Source: Blasia pusilla (taxonomy: Eukaryota; Marchantiophyta; Marchantiopsida; Blasiales). From it: a stretch of DNA of 64,000 nt. Below the pieces are notes generated by a model. The model was not told where the DNA came from. It saw only the letters and a program-made list of their open reading frames with translations, and did no database searches. The translations under genes and the position numbers were made by a program. This document shows positions 43,617 through 55,162 of the stretch, piece by piece. Location of the stretch: the NCBI GenBank assembly GCA_050084515.1, contig CM114272.1:38006001-38070000 (forward strand), in the 5' to 3' direction. Each line of letters opens with the position of its first letter. Within the stretch, counting starts at the first letter, position 1.

Positions 43617-45554
43617 TTTGGCCTTTCGTACTCCCGAGCTTTACTACACGACCTTCCCCCAAATTTGGACAAAGAAACTATCACAGGCCTCTTCCTCCAG
43701 AGGGCACGCCCCTCCTTTAACCTGGCCTCGAACTAAAATCTGATATCAATACCAACCGAATGAACGCAGTCGACTGTTAGATTGGCGCCTTCACCAATCA
43801 ACCCCTTTTGCTATCCAGACTCTCCCCCAAATTGAAATTCACACCACTCCTCCCACCGCAGATAGCTCCCTCTTTTCGTTTCTTTACTTTGCTCACCTTA
43901 GACAGCGCCTTGAACATCAAGATGAGAAACTCAAACTACAGGGTGAACGCAACAATCAACCTCTTGTCCGATTGCTTCCTGCACCAATCATCCTCACCAA
44001 CAATATATACCTGGAGATCTGCCACTCTGGACGAATTCTCTACGCACACGCCAAGAGCAAGCCACCGAACTCCGCCAAATGGTAGGCTCAAACTCAAAGT
44101 CGAGAAATGGAGATGCCGTGGCCGCGTCCAACAGTCTGCCAGTGGCAGACAGAGCAAATGGAAATCGATTGCAACGCGATCAAAGGAAAGAAACAAGAGA
44201 TGGACACATAAGCTGCTGTCATGCTGCGCGTGATTTCATGGTCGATTGAAGAACATACTCGTAGTTCGTAACCCTGGTAACAAGAGAGTTTGCTGTGGTG
44301 GTTGGGTTACCACTATCTATACTATAATGTGAGGAGGGGGGTTACTTCTTTTGGTAACTCCCCGTTCCCAAAAGAAGTGAAGCTCTTCCACAAGTGGTCG
44401 TATGAAATGTCCTCTTATTTTTAACTAAGAGGGGTTACTATTTCCCCTTTTAGTGAAATGAAATAGGGGAAACTAAAAGAAATGAAGTCTCATAGCAGTT
44501 TTTTTAGCATTTTGATCTCTAATATGGTTTCAGCTTTTTTTTCCAATCTGCTATTTTTTCCCGATCTGATCTCTGGCTAATTTGTGCATCGTGCCCTGGT
44601 TGGCATCAATCCGATAAATATGTCAAGTAACCATTGGACACGTGTTATGAATAGGTGCACCAGACACCTACAGAAGTTCGATCGACAGTAGATAAATATT
44701 TCTTACTCTCTCGATGTTTTCTACCTTCAAGAAGGAAGAGGCGGGCCATTTAGCATGGGAGGAAGGGGGAGGAAGATCCGAGTACGATTTCTATTTCGTT
44801 CCGAATATGTAGTTGCATCGAATTTTTGAATGTGCTGCTCCAAATCTGCAGCCCATAGCCGTGTTGAATTTTGAATTTACAGCTTCAAATCTGCAAAGCT
44901 AGCAGACATTAAATTGAGTGTAAGAGTACTCATCTCTTTTGATCTCTGTCTCTCTCAAGAGGACGCCGATTTGGTCACTCCGTTTGCCGGAACTCTATCA
45001 GAAGGTGTTGCTAAGATTGAAGCTCGATCTGTAATCTGCGTCATGATTACTCTCGCGACCCCGACTTATTTCGCAAAACATGCCGACAAAATGCCGTTCT
45101 CGTGGCACGCCTTTCTACACAACGTGCGCGTCTTGCCAGGTTGCATGGGAACAGGTTCTACGAGGGTTGCACTTTCGGCAATGCGTCATTTTTTTTAGTG
45201 CAGATAAACATTTTTTAGAATTGCGGACGTGTGTTTCATTTTGAGTATTGAGGAATTTCCTTCTCTGTTGACGAGAGCCGTGGTGTCCCTCACTCACGGT
45301 GATAGTAACCACGCATTTGTGAGTTCGCATCTCCGAAACTGTCACCTCTTACTCCTAGATGGATGGATTACTGAGATCACATTACCGAAACCCTTACCAC
45401 ATATTCCTCCATGGTTTTGAGATCACTTCTCCAAAACTAGACCATAGACTCCTTGTTTACGTCTCCAATTTCTCTGCCTCACCATCATACGTCATAATCA
45501 AATAAATCATCTCATTCATCATATTTCTCTGTTTCGCATTCAAACTTCCTTGGC
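43617..45554. other. Upstream/intergenic region of the DnaJ-X gene
   Basis: Presumed promoter and unassigned DNA. A short inverted pair acttcttttgg…ccaaaagaagt lies near 44345-44380. The 94-codon plus frame at 44914-45198 has no recognised motif. Confidence 0.5.
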
Positions 45555-46103
45555 TCATGGTTGCAAGCAAGGTGTTGCAGAGTAAGGCGCTGCAAGGGAG
45601 TCAACGGAAAGGAATTGCTGTAGTTTGGCCCTTTGTTTCGAAATATAGTCAGAATTGGCCTTGTTTTTTGATCCAACCTCTGGAGTGAAGATCGATGGAA
45701 CAGACTTTGTTTTTTTTCCTTCCACATTTGAATTGGAAAGCGCTACTTGTCCATTCGTGAGTTTCCTCCATCGTGTGGACGATGGAAACGGTTGGGTTCT
45801 AGAATACAAATTTAATTCTGCAGAGATTGGCATTTTGTACATCCGAGTCATCTGTCTCTCATCTGGACAGTACGTGAGCTGCCAAAAACCATTCTCTGCA
45901 CATTTTGGTGAGTGATGGCTACTCTCATCTACCCCACATCCCATCTCCAAATTCGTGTCATGATTGGATTCCGTTAAGACTCTCAAATTCAAGCATCTCT
46001 GCACGGCAGAATGTTGCGAATCATCTTCTACAGTGGTGGTTCTTTCCTTGACATTGCTCTCCTCCATCTCCCAAAGTCCCGCCAGAGCTTTTCGCTTCCC
46101 CAC
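45555..46103 (-). other. Uncharacterised open frame, possibly a decayed gene
   Basis: 182 codons without stop, plain soluble composition (KRKALAGLWEMEES, then KMPISAELNLYSR), no ATG at its start, and a TGA directly upstream in the same frame, before which another 35-residue protein-like stretch continues. It could be a pseudogene of a plant protein I do not recognise, or chance. Confidence 0.2.
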
Positions 46104-46439
46104 GATGGTCCATCAAGGGTTCACTCTGATCTCTCCACAAGTGATGGCTGTACAATCTTCACTCCTTGCGCAATAATCTGAATCTTCGGGCTTTCTTGTA
46201 GCCTCTGCAGATGGCGTCACAGCAATGACACTCTGACCCACTTCTCTTCTCATGGCCTCTCTGGAGGTAGATCTGTGGGGGTCAAAAATTTGCAGCTCAC
46301 CTCTCTTGCTAGATGCTGTAGCAACGAGGGAGTTTTGTGTGCTAAAATTTGGAGCCCATGCATCGCACGGGCATTCTCACTTGTACCATATGAATCGATA
46401 GTGCTTGACTTTAGTTGATTTGGCTGGTATGTTTGCTCT

Positions 46440-46920
46440 TGGGGGATAATTTTTAATTATTTTTCAATTTTAATTTTTTAAATAATTATTTTTTATTTAT
46501 ATTCCTAATATAAATAATAGTAAATGAGAATATTATTGAGAATATAAGTTGTATTTACTTTTTGTAAAATTATTTACTTTTTGTAAAATTATTTACTTTT
46601 TGTAAAATTATTTAATTTTTGTATTTTATATAAAAATTTAAATATGAAATTAATTAGCTAAAAAATAAATGATATGAGTCTAATTTTTAAAAAGAATTAA
46701 TAAATGAAACATGATGAAAAATATGAAAATAAAATAATATGTTGGTTTATTAATGAAAAATAAATTTAAAATAATTTTAGTTTGTGTCTAAGAGAGTTAT
46801 GGTAGTTGGGAAGATATAAAATGAATTTATGAAACTATTTTAGGAGGAGATAATATAGAATCTACTTGTATCAAAATGGGATTGGCTAAACCTTGAGAGG
46901 ATCTTATGCGTCACAAGATA
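46440..46920. other. Very AT-rich tract
   Basis: Almost pure A/T with no coding potential. It resembles matrix-attachment or intergenic spacer DNA, with no further claim. Confidence 0.6.
46553..46620. repeat. 19-bp tandem repeat, about 3.5 copies
   Basis: The unit ttatttactttttgtaaaa repeats without change and ends in a partial copy. Confidence 0.85.
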
Positions 46921-47425
46921 AGATCAACCTTATTTTTTACTCTTGCGAATCACTTGCGAGTATAAAAAAAAGAGGGATTTCCAAGGGTTCATCATCTTCA
47001 ACTTTATTTCTCTATTTCTTTTGTCACTCTTAAGTGGATGGCATTTGGCTTGCTTGCTCTTCCAATGAAAGTGGATTACTCCTCTTGACAGAGTGACTTG
47101 ACCATGGTCTATTCTTCGAGAATTTTTTAGAGTTTGATGTGTATGGAGATGGTTGTTTGGAGAGATTTGTCGTCTTAGGGGAGTTCTTGTCATTCTAGGG
47201 ATACTAGATGGATTTGGGTTTGTTGTAAAAAATTGCTAAAGAAGCATAATTGGTGGGATACGAGTCTCACACTCACACACCACCATGGAGAACAAAATTT
47301 TGCAATAGAGAATGAGTGGAGGTTCATCTTCTTCTCAATTATATAAGATATGTACAAGCAATTCTAAACTTGATGAAGCCATACTACCTCACATGCTGTA
47401 TTGGTTACTTTTTTGTACTCGACCT

Positions 47426-48028
47426 TGTCGTGCGCATACACATCGCTACGCAACATACATCGTTGTCACCGAACAGACACACAAACATGCACGATCTTAT
47501 GCTAGCTCGTGACATCCAAATAACGAGACAAGAAGTACTAAAATATCTCCAATAAAATAAGATCCAATCTCTCTCTACACCATCCCACACCATAGCTCTC
47601 AAACGTGTGCACTCTCAAGGCTTGGGTTACACTCACAAGGCAAGGGACCATAGCTCCGCCGCCTCATGCCAAGAGGTTCAACAAAAAGAGAATGAACTCT
47701 CAAGCTCTCTCTCCTTGAGGTATATCCCTCCCCTCTCCCAAGCTCTCTCCATGGTAACCTATTCTCCCAAGTCACCTCCTTGGCTCTTGACCTGATGTAG
47801 GAGGTCAACATCCACTTACCAAAAATAGAAAGTCAATCATATATTCAAAATGGTACTTACCTAAATAGTAAGTTCCTCAATATGGCTCCAAATGAGCCGA
47901 AATGAAGGGGAAATCCGCTCTCTCAAGTTTCCCGGGGCCTCAGTAGGTCATCCTCGACCTATTGAGCATGTCCTCTACTAGTCCCGGAGGCGCTCTACTA
48001 GATCTCACCTATCCTAAAAGACGTGACA
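47426..48028 (-). repeat. Element C 3' LTR
   Basis: 603 bp, ends tgtcgtgcgc…acgtgaca, matching the 621-bp LTR of element B with several small deletions. Confidence 0.88.
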
Positions 48029-48030
48029 GT

Positions 48031-48158
48031 TGTCCAGCGCATACACATCGTTACGCAACATATATCACTGTCATCGAACACACACACAAACACGCACGAT
48101 CCCATGCTAACTCATGGCATCCATACACATAGGCGAGAAGTACCAAAATATTTCCAAT
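48031..48158 (-). repeat. Extra LTR-end copy in element C
   Basis: 128 bp equivalent to 9927-10054 of element B, again between the purine-rich tract and the full LTR with a 2-bp spacer. Confidence 0.85.
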
Positions 48159-48344
48159 CGTCCCCCTAATTGGTGGTTAGGTCACTCTAGCTCCAGATAG
48201 CCATCTATCCCTACCTACCACGACATACATCTCTAGGACGCTAAGAGCAGAAAGGTCGGGTGCTCATGTGGCCCCATCTTTAGTCACCTTCCTGTCATCC
48301 ATGTCACAAAAAAAATCGGAATCGAAACCTACCTAGTATCTCCT

Positions 48345-48569
48345 CTATGTACATCTTGGACACATCCATCGTCCCCGAGGAACCTTAGTGAGAGGTGGCG
48401 TCAAACATGCCATATGCCAACCTCTCGAGCATCCATCACAGACTAGCATCGTGGCCGCACCACGAGCAGAACCACATAACATACAACGCAAGCCTGCAAG
48501 AACTACTACTGAGCTCGGATCTATTGTACCATCAATGTTAGGAAGATGACATGGTGCACAATTACGCAA
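48345..48569 (-). CDS. Element C PHD finger, intact
   Basis: Reads CMLCGSARGAATMLV, CDGCSRGWHMACLTPPLT and GRWMCPRC, giving all eight C4HC3 zinc ligands at PHD spacing with the Trp two residues before the final Cys pair. PHD fingers bind histone H3 tails, most often by K4 methylation state. The aromatic/acidic pocket cannot be judged from this alone. It lies in the position where other Ty3 elements carry a chromodomain, after integrase and the phrase CAPCHLPNIDG. It is probably a targeting module. This is the best-preserved part of the family in the window. Confidence 0.9.
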   Translation of the reverse strand: MRNCAPCHLPNIDGTIDPSSVVVLAGLRCMLCGSARGAATMLVCDGCSRGWHMACLTPPLTKVPRGRWMCPRCT

Positions 48570-48599
48570 TTACGGTGAAAAAGATGCTAAGGATGCCTG

Positions 48600-49655
48600 C
48601 CTGCTGAATCTGTATCCCATCGCCGACCATGGCAACGAGAGGTCTCAATCTCCTAGGTGACCTCTCTGCAAGCCATACTTGCTTAAACCCGTCTTCGTCG
48701 TCAACACAACTCTCTCCGCTAATCCATCCGCCTCGGGATGATCTCGCGAAGTCGTGCGGTGGTCGATCAGCGCCTAATCACGCAAGGCCTGGAACTCACC
48801 GCGAAACTCGGTACCCTGGTCTGTCAACACCTCAGCCGGTGCACCATAATGACTCAGCACTCTGTCAAGGAAGGCATAAGCTACTCCCTCACTCGCTTTG
48901 TCAGGAAATGCAACCAACTCGATCCACTTCGAGAAGTGCTCGACCATCACCAACACATAACGACTGTGACGCTCCGTTAAAGGCAAAGGTCCTACAAAAT
49001 CCAAACTCCATCTATATCCTAAGCCCATGATCAATAATGGATGCAACTGTGAAGTCGGAGCATAGAATGATGTTCGGACCCGATCACACACCATGCACCT
49101 GGCAACAAACTGTTGAACGTCAGTCTGCATGCCTCGCCACCAATACTGAATCTGGAGCAAGTTGTACGTCCGCTTGATCCCAAAGTGACCCAAGTCCTCG
49201 TGGGCATGCTGCACTAGTCGTGCTCTCTGCAAAGGATGCTGCACTACGTGTACTCTACCATCCTCCCAAACCCTCAAAGCATGTGTCCCCTCCCAACGGA
49301 ACCGTCTGGCCCGCTGTAGGATCCGATCCCGCTCTCTAGCACCCACGGTGCTCGCAACGCTACCAATACAAAGGTACTCCAAGACTACTCCATCATCATG
49401 AATATCTCGGCCACCTATGGTCTCCTCACTCGCCTCGAGATCCAAGGACTCTCCACTAGACCTCGCCATCGAAGTCTCCACACTTTGGCTCTCCATAGAC
49501 AACATGACTAAAGAGGCTGACGCGTGCCATCCTCGCACTGACTTCTCATCACTCTCTCCATGCCATCGAGCTCCAGTCGCATCTCGCTGACTTGGGCATG
49601 GGTTACGACTCAACCCATATGCATCCTGGTTGAGCGTCCCAAGTCTATGTACCAC
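48600..49655 (-). pseudogene. Element C integrase
   Basis: Frame 49655-48774 covers the end of RNase H (RLGTLNQDAYGLSRNP), an acidic spacer, the zinc part HEDLGHFGIKRTY and CMVCDR, then WSLDFVGPLPL (first Asp) and VLTDQGTEFRGEF (second Asp). A stop at 48774 precedes the third motif, HPEADGLAERV, which keeps the catalytic Glu that element B lost. Confidence 0.85.
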
Positions 49656-49670
49656 CTGAAAATCATACTC

Positions 49671-50024
49671 CTACAACAATAGAGCCCATCTCGCGAGCTT
49701 CCCTATAAGCTTGGCGGACTCCATCAACCACTTCAGTGGTTGTTGATCAATGATGATGGTAAAGGGGTTGCCGAATAAGTAACACCTGAAATGCGCGACA
49801 GTCCACACTGCAACCGAGCACTCACCCTCATACGAGCTGTACTTTGCCTCTGCAGCGTTGTTCGAGCGGCTAGCGTAAGCCACCATGAACTCTCTACCCT
49901 CATCATCATGTTGGGTGAGCACCTCTCTAAGCCCTAACATGCTCCAATCTATGTGCAATTGGAAAGAACGCCCTCTGATTGGTCTCCTCAAGATGGGCGC
50001 AGACGTCAACATGTCCTTGAGCAA
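49671..50024 (-). CDS. Element C RNase H
   Basis: 118 codons with LHIDWSMLGLREVLTQHDDE, AYASRSNNAAEAKYSSYEGE and FTIIIDQQPLKWLMES, the Ty3 RNase H core. It is continuous with the RT-proximal region upstream apart from stops between 50060 and 50320. Confidence 0.82.
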   Translation of the reverse strand: MLKDMLTSAPILRRPIRGRSFQLHIDWSMLGLREVLTQHDDEGREFMVAYASRSNNAAEAKYSSYEGECSVAVWTVAHFRCYLFGNPFTIIIDQQPLKWLMESAKLIGKLARWALLL

Positions 50025-50324
50025 TTGAAATGCTCACTCCTGCTCATCCCCATAGTGCCACTCATGATCCACCTTGGTCACCAAGGTCAACGGCTTCGCA
50101 ATCGAACTGAATCCATTGACGTACCACCGATGGAAGTTTGCCAATCTCATGAATGCGCGAACACGGCTCATATCTGTAGGGCGTGGAATGAGTGAGATAG
50201 CCTCTACCTTCGTTTGCTAAACACCAAGGCCCCTTGGGTATATCGTATGACCCAAGTACTCAATTTGGTCGTAGAAGAACTTGCACTTGCCTGGATGTAG
50301 CTTCACCCCATGTAATTGCAATCG

Positions 50325-51005
50325 TCAAAACACCTCCTCTAGATGTCGCTCATGCTCCTCAACCGTGGCGCTAAAGACTACGGTGTCATCAATATAATAC
50401 CTAGCAAAATCCAAACCAGCCAAGATCCTATCCATGACCCTCTGAAACTCAGCCGGGGCGTTCTTTAGCCAAAATGGTAAGAACCGCCACTGATACAAAC
50501 AATCCTTCTCGTGAGGATCGATGCCCCAAAATGCCGTCTTCTGCCTGTCCTCCAATCTGATAGGCAATTGATGGTATCCGGCTCGCAAATCCAATGAACT
50601 GAAGACCTTTGCGTGACCAATTGCATTAAAGATCTCCTTAGGGGTGGGCATGGCATACCTATCAGACTTTGTCTGCCAATTGATAGGTCGGTAATCCCCA
50701 CATATCCGCCTATCCGTCCTGTTGCCATGCACATCCTTCTTGGCGGGCATGACAGTGGCAAATGCATACTCCCCATGCGACATCCTCACTGGTCCCGCTC
50801 CAACCAAGTCTTGGCTCCTACTTTGAATCAGAGCCCTCTCCATATCATTGTACCTGTAGGGTCTTCTGAAGATCGGCATATCACTCGATAACTCAATGCA
50901 GATCCCCGATCCCTTCAGCGTACCCAAATCCTCCATGCTAAATGCAAAGCATCTCCTATAACTCCTGAGGAACTGATGTATTTGGCGCCGCTCTCCTCTT
51001 GTCAA
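50325..51005 (-). CDS. Element C reverse transcriptase
   Basis: A continuous 227-codon frame: FAFSMEDLGTLKG, PYRYNDMERALIQ, VMPAKKDVHGNRTDRRICGD, KVFSSLDLRAGYHQLPIRL (first catalytic Asp), QWRFLPFWLKNAPAEFQRVM and YYIDDTVVFSATVEEHERH (catalytic pair). It is less damaged than the element B copy. Confidence 0.9.
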   Translation of the reverse strand: MTRGERRQIHQFLRSYRRCFAFSMEDLGTLKGSGICIELSSDMPIFRRPYRYNDMERALIQSRSQDLVGAGPVRMSHGEYAFATVMPAKKDVHGNRTDRRICGDYRPINWQTKSDRYAMPTPKEIFNAIGHAKVFSSLDLRAGYHQLPIRLEDRQKTAFWGIDPHEKDCLYQWRFLPFWLKNAPAEFQRVMDRILAGLDFARYYIDDTVVFSATVEEHERHLEEVF

Positions 51006-51302
51006 TTAGGGCCCATATCTGGCTCCCAAGTCTCCATTGTGACTACAGTAGGACTCTCCGGCGCGGGTATCGGTTTTTGCTATGGTGCAACCCCGTCTAG
51101 AATAACAACACTCGGCCGCTCTCCTACAGCCAATTGCAAACTCTAATATCCTCCACGTGTAGTGCCCGGAACCACGCTCGATACTATGGCTATCATCTCT
51201 TGGCGTACCTGCAAAACATCCCCCAAGAAGTCCAAGGGTGTCTCTCCCGATCTCCCCTGGTGTGTAGATCTCCTCGGGTCTCGCCCCCAACCATTGCCTC
51301 GC

Positions 51303-52180
51303 CTCAGGGGCTGGTATTCTGGCAGGAGAGAGGAAGAGAGGAAGAGAGGAGAGTCTCTCTTAAAAAAAAAGGCCAAATCCGCCTCCTCTCTTCAAAACTT
51401 TTTGACATATTTGAAATTTTTGTTTGCTTTCAAATTCATGAAATCTTTAGAAGAGAGTAGGTAGTGGTCCACATTCGGGCCTAAAGAAACCTCCTTTTTC
51501 CAGGGGGCGGAAAACAAGTAGACATCATAAGACCACTACAAAAAAATTTCCATCACTCTCCATGTGAGCCTAAGTTTCTTCACATTGCCTGTCTCAGTCT
51601 ACAGTAAGTTGTGCCTAGGGGTATTTTTGTTGGAGGACCATTGGCAAATAATTTGACCAGAAGTAGCAATCTCATCTCAATAAAAGGTTCAAATAAAGAC
51701 TCTAACGATGGTCTCAACAGACTGCGGTGCTTTTCAAGGTTTAACTTCTCGGAATATTTGGTTGACATTATGGATTGACATCTCTTCTTGCAAAAGAAAG
51801 GCACAAGGAAATGCCTGTAAATGATTGTTGACTCTTCTTGCAGAGGGCATCAATACTCATCATACATTATGGAAAACCATTGGCAACACAGTACCAAAAT
51901 GAGAATTGTTGAGATTCCCCTATTCCCAAGTGTCTTTGAAGTGTTAATGTGTCATGAGACCTCACCCGGATGCGCATCGGGTACGATGCCAATCTCTTTT
52001 TGCAGGGATTGTTGCCTGCATCATGGCCTTCCCTGAATTTCCCCATAATGAATGGTGTCTGCTCAAGACCAACTTTGTGAAATGTGAACACACATGACGA
52101 TAATTGAGCCAAAAGATTGTTAGTTGTCTGGAGTAAAGAGGAATTGATGTCCCTTCATTCAGATCCTAAATCTGAGAAAT
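51303..52180. other. Unassigned DNA between element C and the duplicated gene ends
   Basis: Begins with a purine tract of gaagagag units (51325-51360) and a poly-A run. No gene recognised. Confidence 0.5.
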
Positions 52181-52625
52181 CGAGAAGCTCCATCCCTCCC
52201 AACCCGTCGGAATTTTACAGGTTGCAACTCTTGCAACCTGTCGGAATCAGATGGCTTGCACCCCTTGCAAGGAAGCTAACCATAACAAAGGAAAGATTTT
52301 GAGAAGTGATTCCATTCCACCCTGCACCCACGAAAATCCAACAGGTTGGGAATCCGAAATGGCAATCCGACAGGTAGTAGGAATCCAACACGTCTTAGAG
52401 AAGGAAAGAAGCCTACAACTGGTTTGACAATACTAGGGGAACGATCCAAAAGTGAAGAAGCCCGCCACAATGCCTCAGAAGTTGGTCTTACAGGGAAAGA
52501 GTCTGATCACTCAAGCAACCAACTTGTCCGAATCCAACAGCTTGCCCGGAAATGGTCAAAAAGTTGCAGTGGTCAAAAAGTGAAAAGTTGCAACCCGTTG
52601 GAATCAGAAGGGTTGCAAAATAAAC
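52181..52625. repeat. Palindromic gcaaccc-type repeats, left cluster
   Basis: caggttgcaa (52218-52227) and ttgcaacctg (52231-52240) form a perfect hairpin. Variants of the same gcaacccgt…acgggttgc motif recur near 52330, 52370 and 52590-52620. They belong to the family seen at 60868-61190 and 63278-63730. Confidence 0.75.
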
Positions 52626-53430
52626 ATTCTGAGTAGCTAGACAAACACAATCGACAAACATTATCGTTTGGAAAAATCTTGTCCTTTATTACATCCGAAG
52701 GAAGCTCAGAAACGTACATTTGATGTAGTCTATGATTTCTTCAGACTCGTCATCTACAAATTTACTCCTAACTCTCCTAGGTTCCTATACAAAAGGAGTG
52801 CCCGGGGATACAAGTGGATCCTCTGGCCGATTGTAGACGGGGATAAAAAAATGTTGGCGAACTCGAGAGCCTTGCCCCCCCTAGGTACACCATAACGGTC
52901 CCATGTAACCTGATTTGAGTCCCACCGCCTTCCTTGGCACTATATCTTGTACGCTCTACAAGGTGACACCCATCTAGTATCAATATGTGCTATGTCCTTG
53001 GAAACACTATCATGGCAATCCAACACAGCTTAGAGAAGAGAGGAAGCCTACGACTTGTTTGACAATACTAGGAGAAGGAGTCAAAGTGAAGAAACCCGCC
53101 AGAATGCCTCTAAAGATGGACTAACAGGGAAAGAGTCCGATCACTCATGCAGCCAACATGTCAAAATTCGACAGGTTGCGTGGAAGTGGTTAAAAAGGTG
53201 CAGTGGTCAAAAAGTGAAAAGTTGCAACTCGTGGGAATCCGACGGGTTGCAAAATAAAGTGTCAGAGTACATAGACGATCACAATCGACAAGACCAAAAA
53301 AGATATTCAGCAAACTTTTACAAACACCATCATCGTTCCAAAAAATCTTGTCCTTTATAACATCTGAAGGAAGCTCGGAATTGTACATTTGATCTATTCT
53401 ATGAATTCTTCTGCCTCGTCATCAAATAAA
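52385..53430. repeat. Direct duplication of the 3' flank of the methyltransferase-like family
   Basis: 52385-52760 and 53020-53430 align along their length, sharing 'gtggtcaaaaagtgaaaagt', 'acagggaaagagt' and 'atcttgtcctttat' in the same order. A unique insert of about 260 bp separates them. It looks like two ends of tandem gene copies. Confidence 0.85.
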
Positions 53431-53917
53431 TTCCTACTCCAAAACGCTGCAGTCAAGCTGGATCCTTGAGTTCTTTGAACTCACTCATCATCGTCCGAGA
53501 GCTTTTCCAAAATTACTGTCGACCTTGCCCTCCCGATTTTTGGAATCGTGGGAAGTGACGATGGTGTCACTACCAATGGTGGGTCTGGAACCGGAGCTCT
53601 CGGCCTCGGAGGCGAGTTGTACGCCCCAACTAACTTGTCGTAATTTGCCTTTGCCTCTTTGCAAAGGTCAAACAGTTATTGCCTTCCCTCAAGGTAGAGA
53701 ATGTTCCTGCCACTCTGCCAGGCGCCTCTGATACTCGCTCTTGAAAGGCCCACTAAGTCGAATACCAAGTCACCCGGCCTTGAGCAGAGCTCGATGAGCG
53801 TTTGCATCAGGGCTGGCGACTTTTCCCTTCCTCCAAGTAAGGGGGTACCGTCTTGCATGTAAATTCCCAGGGGGGAATTGTATCAACCATCTAAGTTGTA
53901 CCCATCGGAGCATGGAT
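53391..53917 (-). pseudogene. Truncated copy of the methyltransferase-like gene's last exon
   Basis: Over 99 percent identical by eye to 60115-60642. The minus-strand frame reads GTPLLGGREKSPALMQTL, GDLVFDLVGLSRASI and NILYLEGRQ followed by TAA, where the right-hand copy has Glu (one base change at 53676-53678). It stops exactly at the left end of element D (53917/53918). Non-functional. Confidence 0.88.
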
Positions 53918-54941
53918 TGTCGCGACCCTCATAACCAAACAACACCAAATACGCGCCAAGCGAAACATCAGAACTCAAAGGAACTCACGCCGCGAGGTTT
54001 GCGCTTTGGAGAGGCGTTTGGTAGAGTCTCTTGGAAAAGTCTAAGAGACGAAACGCGGAACAGAGTTATGCGTTTCATGCGTTAGTGGTCGCGACCAGGA
54101 AACCTAGACCAAACGTGAGCCGAGACTTGTGATGAGTTGAGTCTTGGAGGTTGGTTGCCAAAGAGGTGAGAACCAGTTTGGAACATGACTAGCGTTTGGG
54201 AGAATCTGACTGTGTTTAGGACCATAACGTTGAGCTCCGAGATGCATTCAGGACAAGTAGAGGCGCGTTGGAAAGCTGATTTTGAGACGCTTCCAACGCA
54301 CCAAAGATCTCAGCAAACGCATAAGTACAGGCTGAGATATTGGCCGAAAACGATTCAGAGAGCAATCGGGTTGAGGGCCAATTGGAGGGGCCCGGGTGTC
54401 TTTCCCTAAATGTAGGGGGCCCCCGGAGATCCCCAGAAGTACTAGAAAGGGGAGTACCTTTCTCCGAGATGTCTCGGGAAACAAAACCCCACTTTGGGCG
54501 CCAAACGGCGTTTGAGGCACGGATGAAACGGGAGTTTGGCGGAAACCCAAACCCAAACTTGATCCAAGGGAGTGGACTTTGTACGCCACACTTGGATTCC
54601 AACCCGAGATTCACCGTGCGAGTCTTGGTGAGGAACTCATTGGATGTTCATCGGACGATTGGAACCGCTAGGCGCTTAAACGCCGTTTCAGTTCTGAACC
54701 GACTGAAAGTCTGTCCCAAGTCTTTCGAGACTTGCCCGTGTTGGAAACCGCGAAACTAGGAAGGTTGAGCTTGAAGAGAGAGTCCAAGACGAGAACTCGG
54801 AAAGTAATCCCGCTGATTGATCCAAGACCCGACTAACCAAAGTGCGTGTTTGGATGCAGATCAGCGTTGAGAGCGTGACCCTCATCAACGACGCTTCCGC
54901 AACAAACAAGATTAACGTTCAAGGAGAGTAGGCGCACGACA
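53918..54941 (+). repeat. Element D 5' LTR
   Basis: 1024 bp, TGTCGCGACC…GGCGCACGACA, matching the element A LTRs. It ends 2 bp before the primer-binding site. Confidence 0.92.
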
Positions 54942-54943
54942 CG

Positions 54944-54955
54944 TGGTATCAGAGC
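54944..54955 (+). other. Element D primer-binding site
   Basis: TGGTATCAGAGC, complementary to the initiator Met tRNA 3' end, just inside the LTR. Confidence 0.93.
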
Positions 54956-55162
54956 AATTCCTTGATGAGCGTGAACTTGGGGTCGTTGAAGATCTGGACG
55001 TTTGGGGAGAACTCAAGGTAGCCGGAAGACCGCGACGCCGAGGAGGAACGCAAGAGGCGAGGAGGAGATCTGAGAAAAGGCGACGACTCGCAAATGGCGA
55101 CCAAGGGCGAAGAACCGAGGAAACCGCGAGTCAAAGCAAAGAAGCCAAGAGATTTAATCAAT

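Larger units (their letters stand above)
47426..51302 (-). mobile_element. Element C: 5'-truncated relative of element B
   Basis: Minus-strand order from 51302: end of the methyltransferase-RT linker, reverse transcriptase, RNase H, integrase, PHD finger, purine-rich tract, extra LTR piece and 3' LTR ending at 47426. It aligns with 13590-9304 of element B, with a shorter IN-PHD linker, and stops abruptly at 51302, so methyltransferase, protease, gag and 5' LTR are absent. Reading frames are better preserved than in B. Confidence 0.9.

Noticed and set aside
44343-44380. Short inverted repeat acttcttttgg…ccaaaagaagt as a terminator
   Set aside because: Rho-independent terminators do not apply to nuclear plant genes; simple local repeat.
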